DNA of 64,000 nucleotides, from the NCBI GenBank assembly GCA_035516155.1, contig DATJAP010000003.1:27843-91842 (forward strand), in the 5' to 3' direction. Made by a program: the position numbers and the translations under genes. Shown here piece after piece: positions 1-7,845 of this stretch. Positions within the stretch are counted from its first letter, which is position 1. Each line of letters opens with the position of its first letter. The notes below the pieces were generated by a model. The model worked only from the letters and a program-made list of their open reading frames with translations, was not told the DNA's origin and did not search any database. The DNA is from JAJYKN01 sp035516155 (GTDB taxonomy: Bacteria; Nitrospirota; UBA9217).

Positions 1-1220
1 CTCTCATCTTCTATTTTTTCAACCGTGCACTGTTGCCTTTCTAAATCAGAACGTAATTCGTTTAGCGCAGAACCGATTTCGTCATTACTAAACTCCGGGC
101 CAAGATAGGCGTGATTCATCACAAACGAACGCGGGTTGCCCTGCTCCTGGTTCCAGACATAGAATGCAGCACCGATTGCGCCGCCGCCATCACCAGCAGC
201 CGATTGAATATAAAGCTCCTTGAATGGGCTCTTTTCGAATACCTTTCCATTCGCCACCGAATTCATGGCGCACCCGCCGGCCAGACAAAGATATGGCGAC
301 TTCGTTTCCTTATAGACATGCTCAAGCAAATGAAAAAACGCCTCTTCGTACATCTCCTGCAGAGATGCGGCCAGACATTTATGATACTGGGTAAGCGGTT
401 CATCCTTGCCGCGCGGCGGCCCCAGCAATTCAGTCAGCTTTGCAGAATATACTGCGCCGATCTTCGGTTCTCCATTATTCCAGACCATGGAGACACCTTC
501 CGAGTGGTGCTGAAAATAATCCAGGTCCAGTTCAAAGTGTCCTTTCGGTTTCAGCTGAACAATCCGCCGCATTTTCTCCATCTCGGTCGGCTTGCCGTAC
601 GGAGCCAGGCCCATTACCTTGTATTCATCACCATAATTGGGAAATCCCAGAAACTGGGTCATGGCAAGATAGAACAACCCAAGGGAGTGGGGAAACGTAA
701 CCTGGTCACTGACCGTGATTCTGTTGCCATTGCCCATTCCCCACATGGTACTGACAAAATCGCCGAATCCGTCGACAGACACCACTGCGGCAGAGTCGAA
801 AGGCGAAACAAAAAACGAACTGCCCAAGTGAGCACGGTGGTGCTCGATGTTGTGAAAAACAGCTTTGAGTTGCGCAGGTTGCGTTTTGAATTCAGAGCAT
901 AAAGCAGTTTTCATATCCGTCACTTTACCAGCATTGGTGATCCGATCTTTTATGGACGCAAGGCTGGGACGCTTGGATACAGCAAACTGCGCCTTTTTCA
1001 AGAGATGAGCGCTGGGATTTCGGTTGACGGCAATATGGTCAACCTGATCGATGCTGAGTCCGCTGGCCCGCAGACAGTATTTGATCGCTTCAGTTGGCAG
1101 ACCCGCCCAGTGCTTGATTCGCCGGAAGCGCTCCTCTTCCGCCGCAGCGATAAGCTTCCCCTGGACGACGAGACAGGCTGACGAGTCGCCGTGGTATGCG
1201 TTGAGGCCGAGGATGATCAT
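1..1220 (-). CDS. Carbamoyltransferase, NodU/TobZ type (3' end outside window)
   Basis: The protein starts MIILGLNAYHGDSSACLVV, the typical N-terminus of the NodU/CmcH/TobZ family, which transfers a carbamoyl group from carbamoyl phosphate to a sugar or antibiotic hydroxyl. About 406 residues are visible; the family usually has around 580-620, so the C-terminal domain lies beyond position 1. Family motifs seen are EHHRAHLGSSFF (metal/adenylate-site histidines), SVDGFGD, NYGDEYKVMGLAPYGKP and LAGGCAMNSVANGK. The ATG at 1220 follows an AGGGGG ribosome site by three bases. It is the last visible gene of the polysaccharide operon and probably carbamoylates a sugar of the repeat unit; the acceptor cannot be read from sequence. 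Confidence 0.93.
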   Translation of the reverse strand, partial: MIILGLNAYHGDSSACLVVQGKLIAAAEEERFRRIKHWAGLPTEAIKYCLRASGLSIDQVDHIAVNRNPSAHLLKKAQFAVSKRPSLASIKDRITNAGKVTDMKTALCSEFKTQPAQLKAVFHNIEHHRAHLGSSFFVSPFDSAAVVSVDGFGDFVSTMWGMGNGNRITVSDQVTFPHSLGLFYLAMTQFLGFPNYGDEYKVMGLAPYGKPTEMEKMRRIVQLKPKGHFELDLDYFQHHSEGVSMVWNNGEPKIGAVYSAKLTELLGPPRGKDEPLTQYHKCLAASLQEMYEEAFFHLLEHVYKETKSPYLCLAGGCAMNSVANGKVFEKSPFKELYIQSAAGDGGGAIGAAFYVWNQEQGNPRSFVMNHAYLGPEFSNDEIGSALNELRSDLERQQCTVEKIEDE

Positions 1221-1340
1221 ACGCCCCCTAAAATGTTTATTAAAGGACAATTATATTCGATAAAATCAATAATTAAAAGTTGTATCTTACAAAATAATTT
1301 ATCTTAACTATCACGGCTCACGAAAACTAAGATTGTGTCA

Positions 1341-2480
1341 TTATTCCGTCTTTACGCAAGCCGGAGGCAGCCCATCACCGAGAACCCACTCGTACACGGA
1401 TTTCATTTCCTGTGCAACCTTTGGCCAGGAAAACCGATCTTCTATCAGTATTCTCCCGCGTGCACCCATAGCTTGACGAGTTGCATCTGATAGAGAAATG
1501 GCTTCACGCAGTGCTATCGCCAGAGGCTCAACTCCGATATCGACCCACCAACCACACCCAAACTCTTCAAGCTCAGGCCATGGTGTGCCTTTCGTGGATA
1601 TTACCGGGACACCAAAGGCTAAGGCTTCAGCAATGGCAAGCCCAAAATTTTCGCTGTAGGAAGGTAAGATAAAAAGAGCTGCTTGACGAAACAATCTGGA
1701 TTTTTGTTCATCAAAAGTTGGCCCGACAAACTTAAAGACATCCCGCAACCCCACTTGCTGTAAAGCTCTAATCAACTCCGCTTCATGCCCATCCTCATCT
1801 GGCCCGGCAATTATCATGTGCCAACCGGCAGGGCAGACCTGTTTCCATGCTTCGATAAGATTCAATAACCCTTTTTTTCGATGAATTCGAGATAAAAATA
1901 GCGCTACGTGCTCGCCGGTAGGAGATGGTAATTTTCTACAATCTACCGGGAGATCAACGCCATTAGGGATTATTGCAATAGGATTTGACAGCCCCAAAGA
2001 GCGTAATTCCTCTGCCTCCTGGTTGGATGTCGCGTGTATTACCCGTGCAGCTTGAAGTGATCGTTTTTCATATGCCCACCACAGAGGACGTTTTTTCCAA
2101 GCTTTGTGGTTAAATGCCCACGGTTCCAGCATACCACGAGGTGATACAATGAGTGGTGTGTTATGTTCGGCGCAATAGCGATATGCCGCAAGATGAGGAT
2201 AAAGCCATATCCCGTGCGTATGGACAATATCAGGAGAAAATGTGGAGAATTGTTTGGTAAATTTTGACGAGTAGGAATAAAGCCGAGGGAATTCAGCCGG
2301 AAGTGCATTCACCGATATGTGTTGCCAAAAGGAAGCATCAATGGGAGAAGAAGAGTTTTGAACACCGATGACCGCTACGTTAACTCCATTTCGGCCAAGC
2401 TCTTGAGATACCCTCGAAACACTGATAAAGGGGCCGCCGGAGGAACGTGAAAGATAGGGGTTGACCTGGAGAACTTTCAT
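1341..2480 (-). CDS. GT4-family glycosyltransferase
   Basis: A 379-residue GT-B enzyme. The N-terminal Rossmann half begins MKVLQVNPYLSRSSGGPF with the glycine-rich acceptor loop, and THGIWLYPH follows. The C-terminal half has the nucleotide-sugar signature ALFLSRIHRKKGL, and the EX7E motif lies in ENFGLAIAEALAFGVPVIS. GT4 enzymes are retaining transferases that add hexoses from UDP- or GDP-sugars to lipid-linked intermediates on the cytoplasmic membrane face. It lies nine bases downstream of another GT4 gene, in the same operon as the Wzx and Wzy candidates. Donor and linkage are unknown. Confidence 0.92.
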   Translation of the reverse strand: MKVLQVNPYLSRSSGGPFISVSRVSQELGRNGVNVAVIGVQNSSSPIDASFWQHISVNALPAEFPRLYSYSSKFTKQFSTFSPDIVHTHGIWLYPHLAAYRYCAEHNTPLIVSPRGMLEPWAFNHKAWKKRPLWWAYEKRSLQAARVIHATSNQEAEELRSLGLSNPIAIIPNGVDLPVDCRKLPSPTGEHVALFLSRIHRKKGLLNLIEAWKQVCPAGWHMIIAGPDEDGHEAELIRALQQVGLRDVFKFVGPTFDEQKSRLFRQAALFILPSYSENFGLAIAEALAFGVPVISTKGTPWPELEEFGCGWWVDIGVEPLAIALREAISLSDATRQAMGARGRILIEDRFSWPKVAQEMKSVYEWVLGDGLPPACVKTE

Positions 2481-2489
2481 TATCAGTAA

Positions 2490-3632
2490 CTATATATAAC
2501 GGTTGAATACATTTTCAATTTGCTGCGCAAACATATTGCCGGTAAATTCTAAATTGAGATTATTTATGGCGAATGTCCTAGCCTCTTGAGAATACTTAGC
2601 TTTATGATTTCTACTCACAAAATCTTCTAAGGCTATCTGAAATGTTTTAGTATCGCGCATCGGCACACTTCTTAAAATAGCTGTTTGTGCGCCTATTCTT
2701 TTAAGCTCACGGGAGACTAAACCTTCATACAAGACGACAGGAACACCGCTTGAAAGTGCCTCACATGCTACTGTCCATCCAGCAGGCTGCCATGTGGAGT
2801 CAACTAGCCCTGCATACGCCGCTGCATTATGCAATAAAAACCGCATAAATGGATAACTTATGCGTTCTAAAATAATAACACGATCAGATAAATTTTTTTT
2901 TGCTATCTCCTGTGTCAGCAAGTCAGTTCTGCTTTTGTCAGAATATTGTGAAATCCGGACCAGCAACATCTCACTTCGCTCAATCATTTTAAGAGCATCA
3001 CTGTTGATGCGAAGTTCATCTCCGGGCATTATTATAAATGGTTTTCTTAATATTTTGTCTACCATCCTGCGATGGGATACAGGTACACTCTCATAACTTG
3101 AAGCCGAACAATAGAATGAGATATCTACGCCACAGCGAAAATTAATCACTGGAATACTGCCTGACAAATCTTCCCTAGCTTTTTCTGCTTGTTCATGTGT
3201 CATTACGACAACACCTTTCGCAAACCTGGCAAGTAAACGAGTAGCGATGTCCTTCTTTTTGTTATTGAACGTTGGAAAAGACTTTGGCTTCCAAACATAG
3301 CTATTTAATAGTACTCTTCTTTGCGGTCGCGGAAGGAATGGCTGTTTAAGTATTGCCTTTACCGCGAGTCCACCCCAGAAAGAAACGATATCAACACACT
3401 TCATCGCAGACATAATGTCCTTGATATGAAATATTTTTTCAAAAGGACCACCTGAGGTGTTCTTGTCAGCGAGACTGCAGACATCAATCGCTGAAATCTT
3501 GTGGCCACGATTAATAAACGCGGCTCCAAATGAGTAGGGCAATGGCAGTCGTGGACGATCCAAACTAATTTCTAAAGTTGCTTGCCACTCATAAATATTG
3601 TTATTAATCCCAACCAATATATGCATTGTCAT
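2490..3632 (-). CDS. GT4-like glycosyltransferase
   Basis: A 380-residue GT-B type protein, more divergent than its neighbour. Support comes from the C-terminal donor-site segment WTVACEALSSGVPVVLYEG, which has the E-x(n)-GVPV pattern of GT4 enzymes, and from segments such as KPFIIMPGDELRINSD in the expected strand positions. It begins MTMHILVGINNNIYEW; the second methionine is an equally plausible start. The coding region is visibly AT-rich compared with the right half of the window, as is the upstream polymerase gene. Likely role: a repeat-unit glycosyltransferase of the same pathway. Substrate unknown. Confidence 0.8.
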   Translation of the reverse strand: MTMHILVGINNNIYEWQATLEISLDRPRLPLPYSFGAAFINRGHKISAIDVCSLADKNTSGGPFEKIFHIKDIMSAMKCVDIVSFWGGLAVKAILKQPFLPRPQRRVLLNSYVWKPKSFPTFNNKKKDIATRLLARFAKGVVVMTHEQAEKAREDLSGSIPVINFRCGVDISFYCSASSYESVPVSHRRMVDKILRKPFIIMPGDELRINSDALKMIERSEMLLVRISQYSDKSRTDLLTQEIAKKNLSDRVIILERISYPFMRFLLHNAAAYAGLVDSTWQPAGWTVACEALSSGVPVVLYEGLVSRELKRIGAQTAILRSVPMRDTKTFQIALEDFVSRNHKAKYSQEARTFAINNLNLEFTGNMFAQQIENVFNRYI

Positions 3633-3731
3633 AGAAAAAACTCTTTTAAATAGAAAGATAGTCTGCTACACTTTTCCATTAATGCTTTATCGCAATGACA
3701 AGTGGATTAGAATAAAACATTGAGGGCCATA

Positions 3732-3753
3732 GATCGCGAAAAGATCGCGAAAA
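3732..3753. repeat. Two tandem 11-bp repeats in the gap upstream of a glycosyltransferase
   Basis: GATCGCGAAAA occurs twice in direct tandem inside the 204-bp gap between the polymerase gene and the downstream GT4 gene. No hairpin followed by a T-run and no clear promoter was seen in the gap. It may be an operator or only a slippage duplication. Confidence 0.5.
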
Positions 3754-3836
3754 GCACTAAAGTTTGTATCGGGATCTTTATATTGCTCTATAATAAATCC
3801 ATAGTCTACAAGTCGTTTTATAAGAATCCCTACTAA

Positions 3837-5165
3837 TTACCTTTGATCTGACATTGTCGGCTGTGCAGTAAATGAATGTCCAGTTATGTAATAAGGTGAT
3901 CGTGTGATTACTGCTATGGAACAGCACAGCAGAATGCCTGTAGAAAGTTCAAAGACACCAGTAAACCCAGCAAGTAGCCCAAATATTAGTAGCAGAAGTG
4001 CTGTGCAATATATAAACAAATGAACTGGTTTCATTGCAATAAACGCCCTAACTGTCAATATAGATAGAACATAAATAAAACCTATGAATGCAATCAGTAG
4101 AAAAGATCCCCAAACAAGACCACTCTCGATCCATATCGAATAAATTCCGAACTCACCAGGCTTTCCGGCATTGTCAATGCTGCCTAATCCTTCTCCAAAT
4201 AAGGTAATATTTTCGGGAATTAGCGAAAGATCTATTGCTTGTTCAATACGATCTTGGACATCATTAGATTCATATGTTTGCACGAGAAAAGTAAGAACAG
4301 GAAAAACCTCTGTTTCTTCACGAGGAATAAATGTTTTGCCAAAAAAATAAAACCCTACTACTAAAATAAGTGCAAATGAAACGAATTTTACTAATTTTAT
4401 ATTAATAGTATGTTTGATTGTGGCGGAAATACAACTCAATAAGACTACTATGCTCATGATAGCGAAAACGGAAACAATTATTAAAATCCTCGAGCGAGCA
4501 CCCGCTATGAAAAGTGCTGCAAACGCTGAAACGAAATTGAATGATATCCAGAGAAAATTACGGAACGAGTTTTCAAATCTCGACAGCAATAATATGAATA
4601 CAAAGTAAACTTGCATCAATCCCATTGAAGAATAGCGATCAGCGCTGGCAAAAACAGATGGAAACCTTGCAAAAAACGACCCCTCTAGTAAATTCCGATA
4701 TATAATACCGCTATCGGCGTTATATGTGCTTGATGCAAAGAACTGCGGATCAATAAAGTACTGAGCCAAACCGACTAAATTTACCGGAATCATTAGCCAT
4801 AAAAAATAATTTCCCAGCCGTGATAATTCAAATTCCGGGCAGTATTCTTGAATTACGACGACATAAAGTAACGGAATGCACATATAGAGCGCATGTGAAA
4901 GACCTTCCATAAAAGGGGCGTTAATTGATGTGAAAAGCTGTAACAAATAAATAGAAATGAGGATTTTAACAAAAAAAAGTATTTTCACTCCTTCACGACT
5001 GATTGGGATGACTGATGCTTTCTCGTTTCGTATACGATATATCAACAAAAGTATTACAATTGAAATTGAGTAAAGCATAAAGAGGGCGGTTTCTGGAGGG
5101 ATATAGCGCTTCAGAATGTCTCCATAAAGTGCGAGCAGAACGATTGATAAGTAAATGCCATTCAT
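3837..5165 (-). CDS. O-antigen/exopolysaccharide polymerase, Wzy-like
   Basis: A 442-residue polytopic membrane protein with about ten to twelve hydrophobic segments, for example MNGIYLSIVLLALYGD at the N-terminus and LLLLIFGLLAGFTGVF near the C-terminus. A large extracytoplasmic loop around residues 280-340 includes ENITLFGEGLGSIDNAG, similar in layout to the Wzy_C/O-antigen ligase loop. Wzy proteins join undecaprenyl-linked repeat units in the periplasm and are identified mainly by topology, so the call rests on membrane architecture plus position between glycosyltransferases and near a flippase. An O-antigen ligase (WaaL-type) role is the main alternative. Start is four bases after the preceding gene's stop. 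Confidence 0.78.
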   Translation of the reverse strand: MNGIYLSIVLLALYGDILKRYIPPETALFMLYSISIVILLLIYRIRNEKASVIPISREGVKILFFVKILISIYLLQLFTSINAPFMEGLSHALYMCIPLLYVVVIQEYCPEFELSRLGNYFLWLMIPVNLVGLAQYFIDPQFFASSTYNADSGIIYRNLLEGSFFARFPSVFASADRYSSMGLMQVYFVFILLLSRFENSFRNFLWISFNFVSAFAALFIAGARSRILIIVSVFAIMSIVVLLSCISATIKHTINIKLVKFVSFALILVVGFYFFGKTFIPREETEVFPVLTFLVQTYESNDVQDRIEQAIDLSLIPENITLFGEGLGSIDNAGKPGEFGIYSIWIESGLVWGSFLLIAFIGFIYVLSILTVRAFIAMKPVHLFIYCTALLLLIFGLLAGFTGVFELSTGILLCCSIAVITRSPYYITGHSFTAQPTMSDQR

Positions 5166-5168
5166 GGT

Positions 5169-6278
5169 TTATTGAAGTGCTTTCAGAAAAACTTCTGCAA
5201 TATGTTCCCAGGTTAAATTTGCACAATAATAATTTCGATTGTATAGGCCGTGCATTTGCCTTAAACTGTTATCAGAAGCCGTTTTGAGAACTACTTCTGC
5301 AAAGCGTCTCGGAGAACTTAATTCAACACAACTAACTCCTTGCATGTCCTTCCAAAATGCATCTGTCATGCTTCCCCATGTTCCGACAACAGGCAGCCCA
5401 TGTTGCATAGCAGCCATCAAGGTTCCTCTTTTTGAGCAGACACCAGCATAATGAGGCATAAGGAAAATATCACTTGCTTGCAGCCATGCAGAAATCGCCT
5501 CGGCAGGTATTTTGCCTGGAGATATAACTGGTGCAGTTAAGTGAAACCATTCGCGTGGCACTCCTCCTAGCAACAGCCAATGAAATCGAATTTTACTCTT
5601 ACTTAATATTGAATCAACTTTTTTTACATGGCTACTCAACCATTTTAGGGACATGCCGCCCCCAAAAAGTACCAGAACAATATCATTTTTGGTTATGTTA
5701 TTTTCTAGCCGCCACTTTTCCCTGTTAATGGAAATAATGGGGAAATTTGAACCAATTGGAAGCAAGTGGACCTTCGGCTCATTCTCCCAAGATTCAATTT
5801 CATTAACTAACGGGTGAGACGCTGAAAAAATATGTACTGACAAATTAGCTAGCAATTTCAGTGATCTTTTCTGTATTGTTCCTTTTATCCAACCCGATGG
5901 GTACCACCAAACGCGAAAATACGTCTCATGAACTATTAGTGCTGTTTCCCAATAATTTCTGCATGATGCCCAAAAGTCAATGAGATCAGAATTTTGAAAA
6001 TCGTCAGTATTTAAATACATTAAAGGGGTATATTGCAGAATTATCAAATCTAATTTTAATTCTTTAAATAAAACAATAAGCCTGCTAAATGTCGCTCGAT
6101 CCCATTTGTCGTCGATGATATATGTATTTTGTCTTTCTTCTCCTTTGCCAGCAAAGGTATAGACATCATGACCACATTTTTTAAGAGATTCTCCAATTAA
6201 AACAGAGTGATCTCCTATTCCACACAACTCTGGTGGAAGCGCTCTCGTAATAATGCCGATTTTTTTTGCGTTATTCAT
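5169..6278 (-). CDS. Glycosyltransferase (GT-B, GT4-like)
   Basis: The start is set at the ATG that overlaps the upstream flippase stop in an ATGA arrangement, giving about 369 residues beginning MNNAKKIGIITRALPPEL; a start 15 bases further up is also open. The N-terminal glycine loop CGIGDHSVLIGESL, the core VLVLFGGGMSLKWL and the C-terminal donor-site region AGVCSKRGTLMAAMQHGLPV follow a GT-B plan. The canonical EX7E motif is not clear, so it is a divergent member. Tight coupling to the flippase and polymerase genes supports a role in repeat-unit assembly at the inner membrane. Sugar specificity cannot be assigned. Confidence 0.8.
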   Translation of the reverse strand: MNNAKKIGIITRALPPELCGIGDHSVLIGESLKKCGHDVYTFAGKGEERQNTYIIDDKWDRATFSRLIVLFKELKLDLIILQYTPLMYLNTDDFQNSDLIDFWASCRNYWETALIVHETYFRVWWYPSGWIKGTIQKRSLKLLANLSVHIFSASHPLVNEIESWENEPKVHLLPIGSNFPIISINREKWRLENNITKNDIVLVLFGGGMSLKWLSSHVKKVDSILSKSKIRFHWLLLGGVPREWFHLTAPVISPGKIPAEAISAWLQASDIFLMPHYAGVCSKRGTLMAAMQHGLPVVGTWGSMTDAFWKDMQGVSCVELSSPRRFAEVVLKTASDNSLRQMHGLYNRNYYCANLTWEHIAEVFLKALQ

Positions 6279-7615
6279 TGCATCGCACGCCAAGTGTAAA
6301 TAATCTTTACTAATAAGATGCTCTGTATAAAAATAAAGGCAACTGCCGGTAATAAATTTAAAATCAGCGCATCAATGGTTGTATGTATACCAAAAATACT
6401 TATAAACATGATTTGACTCACAATACTGACAATGATGTACAAATATTGACCACGCGTTACATTTCTGGCTATAACCATTGTATACATAGTTGTACCCACT
6501 AGGGTCAATAATGAACCGAGTATGGCTAAGGGAAGCTCTCTTGTCAGCCCCTTATAATGGCCGCCAAGGATAAACAGCCACCATTCAGGAACCCAATACA
6601 CAATAATCATGCATAGTAGGCAGAATGCCAACAACATTGAAATCACCAAACTTACACGGTGAACATACAATTCCTTTGTCTCTATTCTTGCAAAATAAGG
6701 CTGGATCATGAAGGCATTTAACATCATCAAAAGACTCATTATCTGGCCAAGCCTACTTAGGGCTCCAATCTCGGCAATCGAAGATATTCGTCCATAAAGG
6801 CTTAGCAGAAAAACGGATATTTGTCCCTGAAACATGTAATAAATTACCGCTGGCGCGAGTGGCAAGATGAAGAGTCTAAGCTGTCGCGATTGTAATTCAT
6901 CCGGATGCGCGTTTTCATCTATGAGAGTGGTGCACCTCTTCGATAAAAAATATCGGCCGACAATAACCCCAATTAAATTTACAATGAGGGCTGAAACAGC
7001 TGTAGGCCATATAATACATACTGCTAACGCCAATAGCCGAGAAACGGCTTCTGAGGACCCGACTTGAAGAAGACCGTTTGCATCATGATGAACGTTTAAA
7101 ACTGACTTTTTCAAAGAGACCGGCTGCAGAATCCAACTTGTTAGTATAACCAACGCGACCGTTCCACTCGCGTTAACAAGAGACCATTCATGACCGTACA
7201 TCATTTTAATTGCAAGGATTAAGATAGCCCCAACTGCAACAGGATACAGCATTCGTCGATATTGAAATGCAACTGCAAGGAGAGCGCCAAGCTTCTGTCG
7301 ATCGTCTTTTATTCGTGCTCCAAGCGTATTAACAGCATGAGACAATCCAAAGTCCGATCCGATTGTGCCGATAACAAGCAACAGCGAAGCTATAGTATAG
7401 AGTGCATATTCACTGACCGGCAAGAACCGGATGATTATCAGCCCGGCTATAAGGTTCATCGCCTGAACAGCACCTTGACCAGCAAGAAATTTGCCAGTCA
7501 AGAGTACCCAATAACCTACCCTAGAATCCCATGCCTTTTCATAGGCTGTGGGATCACTTTCCAAGATTACACCCTTAGATCCAGATTCGTTCTGTGTCCT
7601 AATATTAAGCCACAT
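6275..7615 (-). CDS. Polysaccharide flippase, Wzx/MOP superfamily
   Basis: A 446-residue membrane protein with about twelve hydrophobic helices. The N-terminal part has GQGAVQAMNLIAGLIIIRFL followed by PVSEYALYTIASLL, the classic polysaccharide-biosynthesis flippase opening (R-x-L-x-x-x-E-Y/F-G/A). Wzx proteins move undecaprenyl-diphosphate-linked oligosaccharide across the cytoplasmic membrane. A soluble tail of about 30 residues precedes the first helix. The gene overlaps the next glycosyltransferase by four bases, so the two are translationally coupled. Function is inferred from family architecture and context; the exact lipid-linked substrate is unknown. Confidence 0.88.
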   Translation of the reverse strand: MWLNIRTQNESGSKGVILESDPTAYEKAWDSRVGYWVLLTGKFLAGQGAVQAMNLIAGLIIIRFLPVSEYALYTIASLLLVIGTIGSDFGLSHAVNTLGARIKDDRQKLGALLAVAFQYRRMLYPVAVGAILILAIKMMYGHEWSLVNASGTVALVILTSWILQPVSLKKSVLNVHHDANGLLQVGSSEAVSRLLALAVCIIWPTAVSALIVNLIGVIVGRYFLSKRCTTLIDENAHPDELQSRQLRLFILPLAPAVIYYMFQGQISVFLLSLYGRISSIAEIGALSRLGQIMSLLMMLNAFMIQPYFARIETKELYVHRVSLVISMLLAFCLLCMIIVYWVPEWWLFILGGHYKGLTRELPLAILGSLLTLVGTTMYTMVIARNVTRGQYLYIIVSIVSQIMFISIFGIHTTIDALILNLLPAVAFIFIQSILLVKIIYTWRAMQ

Positions 7616-7845
7616 GTAAAAAATACCTTATCGGTTCACAATGATTTCTCAATGAAATCGTTGCAAAAATGATTGCCGACCAAATCCTGCCGGACAAAAA
7701 ACATTATTCCGTTTAGAATCGGAATCTTATCTATACCAACGACCACAAGCGTTGCAAACTAAAAGGTTACGAGTTTCAATCAAAACAAATTATGATCAGT
7801 GATTTTTGATATGTATCGTCTCTGCACCCCATATTTTTTTTCAAA